From the NCBI RefSeq assembly GCF_039555335.1, contig NC_092647.1, forward strand, positions 13,809,594 to 13,873,593: 64,000 bases of DNA, written 5' to 3'. Below are positions 23,560 to 35,479 of the stretch, in pieces. The DNA is from Amphiura filiformis (taxonomy: Eukaryota > Echinodermata > Ophiuroidea > Amphilepidida > Amphiuridae). The notes below the pieces were generated by a model, which made no database searches, was not told where the DNA came from, and was given only the letters and a program-made list of their open reading frames with translations. The position numbers and the translations under genes were made by a program. How positions within the stretch are numbered: position 1 is the first letter of the stretch; each line of letters opens with the position of its first letter.

Positions 23560-25900
23560 AAAGTAAAACGAAATAAACGAAATAAATAGATAAATAAATC
23601 TGTTTTATGTTAAGGTAAAGAAAACGTACTAAGTACATGGCCATTTACATATTTTACCTACCCAATTTATTTATCTACAAACAATTGTTTACTTCGTGGT
23701 GTCTTGTGGGTCAAAACGTCTGTATAATGAGGTCATTTAGGGACACGTAAACACGTGGTTTATCAGTGTAGATTCGAGGTCGAAGTGTATTTTATCTTAC
23801 TGATTGCTGCAGATAGGCGGGGAATAATTACTATAAAGCATAATATAGGCCTATCTTCCACCCCTAACACTAACCACAACCATAGGCTTAGGAACCGGGT
23901 GCGGCTTGCGGGGGCTCAACCCCTTCAATAATTTTGTTGTGGGTCTCAGCCCCTGCCCCCATAATTCCATATGGAGTTATAAAATGTGACTATATACCGG
24001 GAAAATGGGTGTTTTTACCTATTTTTTCGTAAAATTTACTGACACCGAGGGGACACCCCCACGGGCATCCTTGGGTCACCAAATTTTTTTGTTTGGTCAG
24101 CCCCCATGTTGAAAATCTTCTCAAGCCAATGATAATCCTTACACTAAACCCTAATCCTAAGCTATAACTTGAACCATAAATAACCCTCACCCTATACTAA
24201 CCCTTTAGGAAAACAAGGGTATACGTGTAGCGTTAGCATTATCTCTGGAGCTTATCAGAGATAATGCATTTATTTTCAAATGCAAATGTAGAAACTTTTT
24301 CTATATTAAAGTTCAATCCGTCAGAAAGGATGATGGCGGTTTGTGTTTCTATCATGATAAATTACTCAAAGGCTATCATAGACTGATAAAAATACGATAA
24401 GATAAGACTTGTTTGTAAAATTATTATTGAATTGAATATTTTAAAGGTAGTGCATTTTACTAAACGTAGTTGTTTTTAATTTGATCATTGTCTTGTTTAT
24501 TTATTTGTTTTGTTCGAAATTTATTGTCATGTTTTAAAAGAAAAAGCGAGAGACATGAATGAAAAATAACAGATATTGAGAAGGACGCCATGCATAGAAA
24601 CAGAGGTCTGATATCTAGATTGTATATTTTAATAAAATAAAAAGTATACAGCCATGAGAGACGACAATTTCTGGCCGTCAATTAGAGAGACAGATAGACC
24701 AGCAGACAGACATGTGGACGGACAGACAGACACACGGATAGGCAAAGAGTTGCACCTCTCACAAACTTTATTGCATAAACTCGGCTCGGACAAAAAAGTA
24801 TTCCGTAAGGCGACGAAAAAAAGAAACCCTGTTCTACGGGCGGACGGACCTTTTTTTTTAATGACCCCAAAAATAACCAAAATCTTTAAATAATTTGCAA
24901 TTTGAGAAAATACAAAAAAAAATTGTTCCTGAAATTTCCGAAATTTGAGTCGGCATTCATTTGTACAGGAATTTTTTTCCCGGTTTGTTCAAAATCTGGG
25001 TCGGTCGGGCCCGTATGAACAGGGTTTTCTTTTTTCGTCGCCTAAACAGGAAAGTTGACGATATACCTGAATACATACAGGGTGTATCAGAAATAATTGT
25101 ATTTTTTTAGTATTTTAATTCCTGAACCAAACAAAATTGAAAAATTTATGCAATTGTATTCGACAGCTTTCTTGGACTTTTTGAATTTTGAAAATTGACT
25201 GCTTCGTTCTTAACCACCTAGATACTACTGGTCATCTAACAGCATTTCTGATTGGTTGATAACTTGAAATGCTCATTTCAATTGCCAATTATGACTAGGC
25301 TTTATGGTCATGCAGACTTGCATTTACAGATGATCTTATTAATACCCTCCTTGATTTGTTCAAAATTGGAGACAATATTCATTTGGCCAATCGGCAGGTA
25401 GTTCTCATGGGGTTAAGACTTTTATAATGACAATTCATTTTGAATCCTGTCCACAGATTCAATATATCAGTCAATGAGCCGTACCTGAAGTTCCAAACAC
25501 TACATTACTGCATTTCAGTGCCCCCCTGACAAAAAAATGAGAGAAAAGTGCCCTCTGACAAAAATGAAAGAGAAAATCAGGAGGGCAAAGGAAAAGAAAA
25601 GGGCAAGGAGCCCTTTTCTAGCAAAATTCAGGGCCAAAATAGTGTAAAATACAAAGTTTTTCGCGCTACGCGCGCACATTGTAACAATAAAGCCCTTTTT
25701 TAGCCGGATAATGGGCGAAAATAGTGTAAAATACCATTTTTTTCGCACTACTCGCACACATCATCCCAATAAGGCCCCTTTTGGGAAGCTCGAAGACATA
25801 CAGTCTCTATGTATTGTATGATGCAACTGCAATTTTTTTCGTCTGTGCCCCCAAAATTTTATTTTGCCCCCCCTGACCAAGAAAGCTGGCTACGCCCCTG
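23560..25900. other. Intergenic DNA with dispersed repeat fragments
   Basis: No gene recognised. The element end ATAGGCTTAGGAACCGGG near 23,884 recurs inverted near 34,790. A short GACA-rich tract lies at 24,690-24,735. Bases 25,515-25,880 are a degenerate repeat with TGACAAAAATGA and CCTTTT phrases. Confidence 0.5.
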
Positions 25901-25916
25901 CACATATAGGCCTGCA

Positions 25917-26178
25917 CCCTTAGAAAAACAGTTCTAAGTAGAACCTAAAATGGTTCTTGAGCTGTCCTGTATGTGGAACCTTAAAGAAGAGAAAGAACCA
26001 TTTCAGACACGAAAAAGGTTCTGGAAAGGTCAGAAAGAACCATTTTAGACCTGAAAGTGGTTCTATAAAGGCCGAAAGAACCATTTTTGGTTCTTTAAAT
26101 TTTCAAGAACCCTTTTCTCTTGAGAGTTCTACATACAGAACAGCCAAGAACCTAATTTTTTTTCTACGAGACAGTGTA
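25917..26178. mobile_element. MITE rich in AGAACC/GGTTCT motifs
   Basis: GGTTCTTGAGCTGTCCTGTA near 25,951 is matched in inverse by TACAGAACAGCCAAGAACC near 26,135. Between them AAGAACCATTT and GGTTCT motifs repeat three to four times. Outer ends (CTTAGAAAAA / TTTTTTCTACGAG) also pair weakly. Flanking duplications could not be fixed. Confidence 0.55.
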
Positions 26179-26414
26179 TACATAAGTGGGCCTCTTCAGG
26201 GAACCAACCAAAAGTCCGATGAAGTCCTATAAATGAAAGTCCTTTCGTTAGAGGAGGGGGTCAAAAATCCGATTACTTTTGTAAAAAAAATAGTTAAAAA
26301 AACAGAACACTCGCAAATTGGAAATTTGCGATTGTAATAACGATCACAGTTGATATTTCAAGTTGAAATTGTCAACATTTCACACTTAGGCCTACGTCCC
26401 AGAGTGGGATCAGT

Positions 26415-27187
26415 CACCTAGCGAAGGCACTTCCTCACCTTGAATATTGTAATGTTGTTTGAGGAAATTGTGGTATGTCTATAGCAAATAGATTACAAAT
26501 TATCCAAAACAGAGCTGCTCGCATTATTTGTGGAGCTCCATGGGATACCTCCAGTGCTCAATTGGAAGCTACTGTCTCACAGACATCAGTATAATACCTC
26601 AATTTGGATTTATAAAATTTTGAATAACTTAGCACCACCTTACCTTTCAACTGTTTCCTCGTTTTCTAATAATAAATACAATTTTCGGCAAAGTAAAAAT
26701 AATGTTTTCATCCCACAGCCTAAAACTGATTTCAAAAAACGTAGCTTATCATAATAGAGGTGCAATCTTATGGAATAGTCTTGATGATAGGGTCACAAAT
26801 TCACCTAATTTATTTACTTTCAAAAATATGCTGAAAGATGTTTCATTTTAATTCTTTTCAGTTTTGTTTATAAGTTTATAAATTCTTTCATTTTTCCCCT
26901 TGTATATTATAAGTTTATTTATGATGTTTTGTATCTCTTAACAATTCATTTGATATTTTTATGAAGTATCGCTTGTAAACAGTTTTACAAGATAACCTAA
27001 TATAAGTTTATATGATCTTTTGTATCTCTTAACAATTCTTTTGATATTTTGTATAACATATCTCTTGTAAACATGTTTTGTTAAATATTTGTTAGTACTG
27101 TAGTTTGTATCCACGGCCCCAAGGAAGAACAACCCAGGGTTGAAGTGGGCCCACCGTGGCTAAATAAAGTTGAATCTGAATCTGAAT
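26415..27187 (+). pseudogene. Decayed 3' end of a CR1/L2-like non-LTR retrotransposon
   Basis: The C-terminal tail of a LINE reverse-transcriptase protein is readable in three frames. It starts LPHLEYCNVV, has an in-frame TGA where Trp is expected, then GNCGMSIANRLQIIQNRAAR, a frameshift, IYKILNNLAPPYL, a second frameshift, and GAILWNSLDDRV. These phrases are typical of the segment after the polymerase domain in L2/CR1/Jockey-type elements. The 3' UTR has two diverged copies of a roughly 90-bp unit (about 26,900-27,075). A hairpin follows (CCACGGCCCC pairing loosely with GTGGGCCCACCGTGG), then AATAAA at 27,161 and a terminal TGAATC microsatellite at 27,171-27,187. The polymerase and endonuclease are absent, which is usual 5' truncation. 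Confidence 0.8.
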
Positions 27188-27611
27188 CTTTCGTTTATAG
27201 AGGGTCCCACCCCCGCCACTTTTGAGACTAAACCCCCCAAATTACGTAAATTTCCACTTTGCGGCAACAGTGCGCAAAATTTGTCGATTTTGCCCCTCCC
27301 CCAAAAAATCACTTTGCTCTCCCCCATCCCCCCCGAAAAAAAAATTCCTGGTGCCGCCACTGTACGTCATTGAACTGTTGGTTTGTTCCCTAACGGTGCG
27401 GATTGATTATAAACATTCCTCAGATTAAATCTTACACGGGGGCCTGCATGAGTCACTTTCTACATTATTGGTGGCTCTGAAAAGAGCCGTTCAAAATACA
27501 TTATATTTTGCTTATTTTTTGTGTCCTATATAATTGGATATGATATTTTTATTATGAGATCAACTATAACCATAACGCTAAGTACTCCACAATGTCAATA
27601 TTACACGATTA

Positions 27612-28095
27612 GGGGTGGTGCAATAATTATGTGTACCCCGGGGGTGAATTATAGGGGGGCAAAGATTTTTGGCAGGCCAAAGGGGGGCAAGCATTTTTGG
27701 CAGGTCGAAAGGGGCGGTCAAGCGATTTTTGGCAGGTCGAAAGGGGGGGAAAGCAATTTTTGGCACAGATATTTTGGGCACTGTTTCTATATTACGCCCT
27801 AAAAAGGCGTAGGAAAACGTTACGAACACGTTCAAATATGCAAAATTTCCTGCTCGCTGCGCTCGCATTATATGTTAAGACAATTTAAGGTTTTAAATTT
27901 GGGTTCCCCAAAATCTTGCATGTGTAAGGGGGGGCAAAGATTTTTGGCACGTCAAAAGGGGGCAAAGGTTTTTGGCACGTCGAAAGGGGGGAGAAAGGTT
28001 TTTGGCACGGCCAAAGGGGGGGCAAGCGATTTTTGGCAGACCATTTTGAGAATTCACCCCCCCCCCGGGGGTACACATAATTATTGCACCACCCC
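27612..28095. mobile_element. Harbinger-like MITE with TTA target duplication
   Basis: Left end GGGGTGGTGCAATAATTATG and right end CATAATTATTGCACCACCCC are exact inverse matches; the pairing runs about 40 bp, with indels only in C/G runs. TTA immediately flanks both sides, the 3-bp target typical of PIF/Harbinger. The interior is four to six copies of a 25-30-bp motif (GGCAAAGATTTTTGGCA, AGGTCGAAAGGGGG). It is non-coding; long ORFs on both strands are repeat shadows. Confidence 0.78.
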
Positions 28096-28099
28096 TTAT

Positions 28100-29530
28100 A
28101 GGTTGAGAAGACGTCATGGAAAAATTATGATAATGGTGTGATTGTTAGGTGGCCTATTCAAAGTCGTGGATAGATATAAACCCCATTGATAAGATACTCT
28201 TCTTATCATTGTTTGTGTAAAGTGCGAACCATTATAGGGAGATAAAAATGTTTATAATATAAAATAATATACAAATCATGGAACATATCTTTTATGATCC
28301 CATGACTGTAAACGTGGCCATTTTTCTTTTCAAAATTTGCTGAGCGCAGCAATTCTCTACAGGTTACGCGGTCCAGGGCCGTCGCTAGAGGGGGAGTATG
28401 GGGGTGTGACACCCCAATTCTTAATTTTGTCAGCAAAAAGTGACGGTTGAGTCAAATTACAAGAGTCATATAAAAATTAAATCTGTGCGGTTTGTACCAA
28501 ATTTGGCTCTTATTTGTGATCCTCACCTCCCCCAGCTTTTTAGATTATTGATCGGCGTCCTGGCTGAAAAAAAAAAAATTATTAGGCAAAAATATTTCCG
28601 TCGGCAAAATAATATGCTGTACACCCCCGATCCGATTGGTCTAGCGATAGTCCCTGACCCGGTCTAATTGCAAACTTCAACTGTATTTCCAAATCACATC
28701 AAAGTACAATGTAAATAAAGTGGGATGGAGGTGTTGGGCAGGGACCAATGAGGCCACTAAGCAATGAGGCCATAAGACCTTACCCCCAATGTACGTTAAG
28801 TTATATAATCAAAGTAGAAAGCCTAAATAATACGTAATACATCTGATCAGGGACAGTCTATACAGTCTATTAGACTGTCCCTGATCTGATGAAGCAAATC
28901 AAGGGCCAGACAAGGACAAAAAAGAGACATGTACTTCAAGACAAGACAAGACAAGACATCGACGGTGCAGCAATTAAAGTTTTATAAAATAAGTATTTTG
29001 TTTGGTTGATTTGACTTTGATTTTGTTTTTATGAGGTTTTTGTTTTAGGGATATTTTCCACGGATGTGCAAATGGCATGGTCGAAAAAGTTGCTATTGCC
29101 CAGATCATGAATGCAATTAATGCACAAATCTTAGCACATCTCAACCTGATGGACCCACATTGAAAAGAATAGTAAGAAGTAAGTAAGATGCGCAAAAAAA
29201 TTATGACAAATAAAATGAAGGGTGTTCCCAACTAAATGTTGAATAATTGTAGCTGTGGCCCTAAGATTCGTAATAGTTAATCATCATATCATCAGTACAA
29301 ACAGTTCAAAATCGTTTAATTAACACATCTAAAATACATCCACTTAATCAGTAACATTTTCTGATATAACAATATTCCTACAATTTTGATTTTCCACTTT
29401 TATTCAAATTCTGATAATAATAATAATAATACTATATAATACCACAAGGAAACTCAATGCGCTAACAGAAAAGTAAAAGCAGCAAAAAATATACAAATGC
29501 TGCGAAACGTTATTTCAAACACATTAAAAA
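28100..29530. other. Intergenic DNA, no gene recognised
   Basis: Contains a short ACAAG microsatellite (about 28,938-28,958), a hairpin (28,845-28,886) and an ATA run near 29,410. No ORF here has support beyond chance length. Confidence 0.45.
28845..28886. repeat. Perfect 16-bp-arm hairpin
   Basis: GATCAGGGACAGTCTA and its exact reverse complement TAGACTGTCCCTGATC are separated by 10 bases. The arms extend imperfectly to CATCTGATC/GATCTGATG. Could be a tiny foldback or a transposon remnant. Confidence 0.85.
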
Positions 29531-29580
29531 TCTTAAGGTACAAGACAAAATATCATATACACATTATAAATCTTAAGGTA

Positions 29581-29817
29581 CAGGCTGTATCAAAATGATT
29601 GGTACCCATCGGTTTCCAGTGATTATGGACAATTGGACATGGTTATACCACATCCAAATGCCATGTATGATCCACATAATTTGTTGATTAATGTCATAAA
29701 CAGTCATGTAACAATAAATCATGACAATTTCAAGAGGATCCAATGTTGCATTTGGAAGAAGCAGGCTTATCAATAACCATCAAAAGTGATGGGTACCAAT
29801 CATTTTGATACAGCTTG
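29581..29817. mobile_element. Mariner-like MITE, 237 bp, TA duplication
   Basis: The 30-bp terminal repeats begin CAGGCTGTATCAAAATGATT on the left and are matched in inverse at 29,788-29,817 with one mismatch. TA flanks both ends (29,579-29,580 and 29,818-29,819), as in Tc1/mariner elements. The surrounding DNA is a short tandem repeat of CTTAAGGTACAAGACAAAAT, into one unit of which it jumped. No coding capacity. Confidence 0.85.
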
Positions 29818-30411
29818 TACAAAAACTTAAGGTACAAGACAAAATATCATAATAAATCTTAAGGTTATTAATTATTTTAAACTGTTGTGATTTGGTAGTT
29901 CACAGCATCTTACGAATGGTAGTGAGCTTTGGCAAAACTGCATTGCTCAATTCATAGCGAGCGTGTAGAAGAATTAAAATATCACAGATATACTTTTATA
30001 GGTACTGCGGTTCTTGAGTTACGTTGTAAAGAGGGCTGAAACAACAACACTTTTGTAAAACGTACATAACTCATTAACAACAATAAATTAAGCAAGTTTG
30101 CAAAGTATATGATTTGTAGAATGAACTTTTGCAAAACATCAAGGTGTTAATTTTCAATAATATATTGATCTAGATAATGAAAATCGATTTTAGGTTGCTT
30201 CGACCAACAATACCTCGTCTACCCTTAAAGTACAACTCAGGAAAAAGCAAAATGGCAAAACCAAAAAAGGATAGCGATAGAACATCTCATTTTTTTTCTG
30301 AATATCTTCAAATTATGTGGTCAGTTCAAAGGTGTCATTCAGTTGAACACATAATCACTTAATCCGCAATAAATTCATAATGGAAAATATATTTATGATA
30401 TTGTTTGTTAA

Positions 30412-30970
30412 CCCTAGAACTACTGAGCCATATTTTGTAACACAAACTACTAAGAGGGGGTTGTTGCGACCCTTTAATTTTCAATTATAAACGTCATATA
30501 CCATTATATCTGGTACTACAATGTATAGCTATGGGTCGCCTCTCCAGTGATACCAAAATAGTACAAACATTCCCCACATAATGTCGTTATGACGTCATAA
30601 TGTGAGGGCGCCCATGCAAATTTGCAAAATTCTGGCTATGTACAAAAGTATAGGCAAAATTGATTTGCGGCTAAAAATTTCTTCAAAAATGCGAATTTTC
30701 TGCTAAATTTAAAAGCTATTAGCTGCTATTTACACCTAACTAACGAGTGAAAAGTCTGTAGCTCTTTCAATAATTTCTCAAGAGCGAAATGAAAATCATT
30801 GGGGCTTCACCCCCCCCCCCTCTATGGTCATCTTTGATGGTCGGTCGTACCCCGGGGTAAGGGGGGTGAAAATTATCACCAAAATGAGCGCAAAGGATGT
30901 ATCTACGATTAGCTCAGGTCGTTTGGATAAAACATCTTAGGGGGTGATACACCTCCTCGTAGTTCGAGGG
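30412..30970. mobile_element. PiggyBac-like MITE, 559 bp, TTAA duplication
   Basis: TTAA at 30,408-30,411 is followed by CCCTAGAACTAC, and the right end is GTAGTTCGAGGG then TTAA (30,971-30,974). A TTAA target and termini starting CCCT are the piggyBac hallmark. The interior is non-coding, so it is non-autonomous. Only about 16 bp of terminal repeat is well conserved. Confidence 0.72.
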
Positions 30971-31586
30971 TTAATATTCAAATGGAAATTTGCCAAAATT
31001 TGCCAAAATTTTCCGACCACACCTTGGAGATTATCTTTGTCAGTTAACTGATAAATAAACGTTTTAATATAAATTGTATCTATTGGATCCACTAAGGACT
31101 TTGTAACAGAAAAATCTGAATTATCAAACACATTGACGTGATGCGGCCCGTAAATCACTACTTTAGTTTACTCTGTAGCCAAAAATATACGGTTTGTTTA
31201 CTTCTAGTATCTCACAAACCTAGACCGGGACGAGTTTTGAATAGTTTTGTGGTCGAATCAGTTCAATGTGAAAAGGGTATCAATATTCAAATATTAAGCA
31301 ATGCTGATATTAGACACACAATCAAACAATGTGGAAATACAAAAAGGGTGATAAACAAGTTCAAAAGTTTATTGACGTGTGAGAGGGGACTTTTTTCAGA
31401 TTTTATATCCCATTCAGATTTTTAACCACAAAATAGAAACTTATATACTAGTCATTGGTCATATATGGCAATGGGTGTCCATTTATAGGCAGTATTATGT
31501 TTTGATGAATCCAAGTGGGTGAAAATTCGATCCAACAAATAAAAATGATAAAATTTGATGTTTTACGCTCAATATAATTGGTCTCG

Positions 31587-31647
31587 CTATGAGTTTTAAA
31601 ATATTGGACTCGACTACGTCTCGAGTCCAATACTTAAAAACTCATAG
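31587..31647. repeat. Imperfect palindrome with arms of about 27 bp
   Basis: CTATGAGTTTTAAAATATTG then GACTCGA is mirrored after a 7-base loop by TCGAGTCCAATA and AAAACTCATAG, with one or two bulges. Confidence 0.8.
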
Positions 31648-31967
31648 TTTGACTAATAAATATGGGCTCAATCGATCCACTTTTATATCAAAAATAGAGT
31701 TCAACTAGCGCAAATTAGGTAATTTTACATTATTTTATATGGACTCGTTTCTTATCAGGAAGCTAAAGCGGTATAATAGCAATCGCGTCATTGACGTTAG
31801 GGTCCAGTCATAAAAAGTATGTCGCTATTAAGCCATTAATTTAGAACAGCGTCGCTCCTGTGAAGAGGAACTTGTCGGTTCACTTAAAAAATGGTTGCAT
31901 TTGGAGTAACCCGCCCTACCATAAAATTGGGCCCGACCCTGGACTTAAAAATAACCACCAAGAAACA

Positions 31968-31968
<1 letters not shown>

Positions 31969-32001
<33 letters not shown>
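31969..32001. repeat. (AAC)n microsatellite
   Basis: About ten AAC units after CAAGAAACAAAAC. Confidence 0.95.
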
Positions 32002-33454
32002 AAACTCCCGGTGCTCCTCTTCAAAAAGGAATATAACTAACGCAGCAAATGTGCGATTGCGGAACACAGAGGTAGGCCCTATAGGCCCTAGTACAAAATA
32101 AAGCACTTTGCAGAGTTAGCGAAACTGTTTTGTCATTTTTGTGATTTAGTTGACTATGAGATCAAGTAGGCCTATATTCAAATCGTACAGGATTTGGAAA
32201 AGGGAAAAAATCCACCCGCCCTACCCAGGCTACCCTATTCACAACGGCCCGTACGCGTTACCCCAATACAATAAATTAGGCCCTATTTTTGGCCTATAAA
32301 GGCCTTCGTGTGGCGGAGGGAGAGGGGGTGTTCCAGACTTGCCGCAAATTATGTACACATGCAGCTCTATGGGCATGATGGATGGGCTATACTTTTTTGG
32401 TAAGCTTATCACCTTTAATATCATGTAGGCCTACTTTGATGTTATTAAAGTTAGGTCAGCCATTTTGTTTGGATCAGCATGATCAGTCTGGAAACATCCG
32501 ACTAAAGAACTGCATATCAAGAGACTCTTCAACATTATATTATTTATGAATGAAGAATAGGCCTATGTTTATAAGTTGAACTTGCCTTGTGCACCGTTTT
32601 TCGCGCCATAATTTGTCCTCATCAGGTCACGATGTGCATGTTTACACACTGCAGTGTGTGCTTATCGTAGTTTGTTTACACGTACAATACTGTACTATAG
32701 TGATTGCGATCGTGATTATACAATGTAGACACGGCAAGTTTGACTCGAGACTGATGTCTTGCTTTGATGCTCGTTTTTGCTGTAATAAGTTAACCCTCCC
32801 TGTGCTGAAGAGCATCATAGAATTTTAACCCCCTCTCTCAGTGGTGTACCGGGCATAATTGCCAAAAGGGGACAAATTTGCAAAGTCGTCTGTAGCTGCC
32901 ACGCTCCGAGAATTACATGCGCACGAAGCTCGACAATTTGCTGACTAAAGCAGTACAAAGGGAAGTTAAAAATCGCAAAATTTGGTCAATGTTGTCCCGG
33001 TATTTGCAACCGGGGAAGGGGGAGTGTCCCCCGGTCGGTAAGTCATTTCCCCTTCTCATATGTTCCTTGCCCACATAAAGCGTTATTTTTGTCCCCATGT
33101 TGAATTTTTTAGCAATAAAAATACCCATTTGAAATATGTAATATAAACTCCAATGAGTAATCAATATCTCGAAATGCCACGAAGGTACGACCCCACCCCC
33201 TGTTTGGTGTCACATGAAAGAGAAAAAAGTATAGAGGAATATTTCCCCACCCGGGAGTAACACTCATCATAAAACGCGGTCAATATTTATATGTTGGGTC
33301 CTTCATATCTCGAAATGTCAAGAAGGTATGGCTCCAAGTGGTGTCAAAATAAGAGAAAAAAACTAAAAAATATAATAATTTTCCCCATCAGGTCTCTTAA
33401 GACCCAGGTCAATATTCCTTTAAAAGACCCGGGTCGTCCGAAACGTGTGACAGT

Positions 33455-33880
33455 GATACCATAACACCGTAAAAGTTCGCCCAATGGCGCTATGGGCTCA
33501 CTCGACATACGGGACGCACCATTAGACTTCAAGGGGGGGCTGGGGTCGGGGCATTTTTTTTTAGCCGCCAAAGGCGGCGCAGTTGTTGTTATTGGGTTTT
33601 TTTAGTGTTGGTGTGGAAAGTTTTATTTTTTTGCTCACGTAGTGAGGGAAGTTTTTTTTTTTTTCCTCCCCCCTCTTTTGAAGTCTAACGGTGCGTCCCT
33701 AAGTGGAAGTTTAGGCACAACCTAAAGGTGCCCTTCCGTAAAATTGCCACCAGCAAATAAGTGCAAGAAACCTTAATTCTTGTTGGGATTTCAGAGGAGG
33801 GCGGTCTCTATTTGCACACGAGATTTACTCCTCAAAGGCAAATGAGCCCAAGTGCGCCATTAGGCGAATCTTTACGGTAT
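33455..33880. mobile_element. Inverted-repeat element carrying a nested MITE
   Basis: CCGTAAAAGTTCGCCCAATG near 33,464 pairs in inverse with CATTAGGCGAATCTTTACGG near 33,858, and the match continues as GGCGC and GGGCTC. The MITE at 33,511-33,699 lies inside. Outer ends not defined. Confidence 0.55.
33511..33699. mobile_element. 189-bp MITE with ends GGGACGCACC
   Basis: GGGACGCACCATTAGACTTC on the left is matched by GAAGTCTAACGGTGCGTCCC on the right with one mismatch, and the match extends into a G/C run. The interior is T-rich. No clear target duplication was seen. Confidence 0.75.
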
Positions 33881-34065
33881 ACTGCCGAATCCCCATGGTT
33901 CAGCTATGGTGCGGTAACCGCTCTAGTTAAGATGTTCCTTGTTATATGGCAACGTGTCACATTTTGTCAGCTATACCCCTGGTATTATTCCCACGGGTAC
34001 AAAGTCAATTTGGACGGAAGACAGATATGCAAATGACTGTAATACGTGGACGTATCTGATAATGC

Positions 34066-34413
34066 TAAAGGGGCATTTCGTGATCCACAGCCTCATCCCC
34101 CACTTTTCCCAAAAAAAGTTGAGATTTTTACACCACTGGATACCTCTGGCTACATAATGTTTATGTACCAATTATTTCTTGCAGATTAATTCGTTTAGCA
34201 AAAATATCGCCAAATTTGAATTTCGTTCTGGTGCACCAGAACGAAATTACAACACATTGTCTATGGAGCAGTGTAATACACATAATCATGCATAGGCCTA
34301 ACTCGCAAACGCAAAATCGGAATCAACTAAAATTTTGGAAATAAGCTTTTTTCGTGGATATCTACTGAAAATGTCATTAAAAGAGGATGCTAGGATCACG
34401 AAATGCTCTTTTA
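34066..34413. mobile_element. MITE family R, copy 1 (with a 30-bp central palindrome)
   Basis: Ends AAAGGGGCATTTCGTGATCC and GGATCACGAAATGCTCTTTT are inverse matches. A perfect 30-bp palindrome sits at 34,219-34,248, centred on GGTGCACC. A second, inverted full-length copy lies at 56,981-57,309 with the same end and central structures. Flanks (CTAA / TTAA) suggest a TTAA-like target but are not exact. Non-coding. Confidence 0.8.
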
Positions 34414-34559
34414 AACTACAGATGAGCAAAATATAAAATCTAATTATATAATGATTTGGGTGACTTTTGAAAATTCGAGTTTCCTTTTCTCATTATTTTC
34501 CTTAGTTTCTTCCATTCTTGTCCTGATTGCGATTCTTACTTTGTAAGGTGAAATAAATA

Positions 34560-34800
34560 ACATTAGCTTGGGAATCTTTTCAACATTGTGAAGGGGGTGG
34601 CTGAAACTTGAAAAACTTTGGTGGCCCCCTCGAAGTCAGAAAATTTTGCAAAATATAGGTCACAAACACTCATTTCCCCCTCTATTTTATCACAATTTTT
34701 TAACATCACCTGGGATTATTAGGGGGGGGGGGGCTGAAAGGTATTCCAGCCCCCGCACCAAAATTATTGAGGGTGAGCCCCCGGTTCCTAAGCCTATGAA
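34560..34800. repeat. Dispersed repeat ending CCGGTTCCTAAGCCTAT
   Basis: Guanine-rich unit with AAATTATTGAGGGTGAGCCC. Its end sequence is the inverse of that at 23,884-23,960. Probably a fragment of one repeat family. Confidence 0.5.
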
Positions 34801-35310
34801 TAATACATAGGCCTATAGTATATAGGCCTATAGAAAGCCTACAGGTGGATCTAGAGTGGACGCGAGGCAGCTGTAAGTCCAGGTATTTAAAACAAGTATA
34901 GGGATGCTAAAACGAATCGGCTCGCGTCACTCGTCCAAAGTCTTTCATTATGGCCATTTTAGAAATGAAAATATTGTTAAGGGGCTAGGGGTCATTTACG
35001 CCCATTTTCACATGCTCTCCCTTCCCTTCTTTTTAAGTCACTGGTTCCGGCAAGGGAAGGGGCGCTTAACGCTTTACCTCAAATCCTAAATAAATCTGCA
35101 ATTGCAAGATTAGCCTATTTTCAGGGGGAACACTCATTGTACATGTTATGATCGGGAACGTGGCCCGCGCAGGCCCGTGTTAGGCCCTATGGGAGCTTAT
35201 GGGTTTTGGCATTTCTTTGATCATCACAAATTTGGAAGCCCGGGATATTGGGGGTTGGTCCTGGGCGCAACTGACCATGTGGCAAAGCCGGTCCAGGGTA
35301 TAGTAATAGT

Positions 35311-35477
35311 TTAAAAAATTATACGGGCCAATGTGTCTTTATTAATATGGGCCGAACTCTTGATTAAACTTTTAGGAACGTCTGCACGTGAACGTCGTCT
35401 ACTCTTCGTCGTCGACCTGCCGAAGAGCTTCATCTTATCACTATAGAGGGCGGCATGATCATCGCGTCGTAAGTTAT
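35311..35477 (-). CDS. Candidate terminal exon of an unrecognised gene (weak)
   Basis: On the minus strand TTATTTACAG (an acceptable splice acceptor) is followed by 52 open codons, then a stop. The peptide is polar and basic (includes GRSTTKSRRRSRADVPKSL and SSAHINKDTLARI), is not low-complexity, and its DNA is richer in CpG than its surroundings. An ATTAATAAAG lies near its 3' end. I recognise no family, and no partner exon was found. Equally it may be a transposon-derived piece. Confidence 0.2.
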
Positions 35478-35479
35478 CT

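Larger units (their letters stand above)
30990..33450. other. Intergenic DNA, no gene recognised
   Basis: Contains an imperfect palindrome (31,587-31,647), an AAC microsatellite (31,969-32,001) and several TAGGCCTA octamers near 32,167, 32,427 and 32,563. A 95-codon plus-strand ORF at 31,138-31,425 is not low-complexity but matches no family I recognise. Confidence 0.4.

Noticed and set aside
23330..23644. Low-complexity ORFs on both strands
   Set aside because: Produced by the polypurine/polypyrimidine tract.
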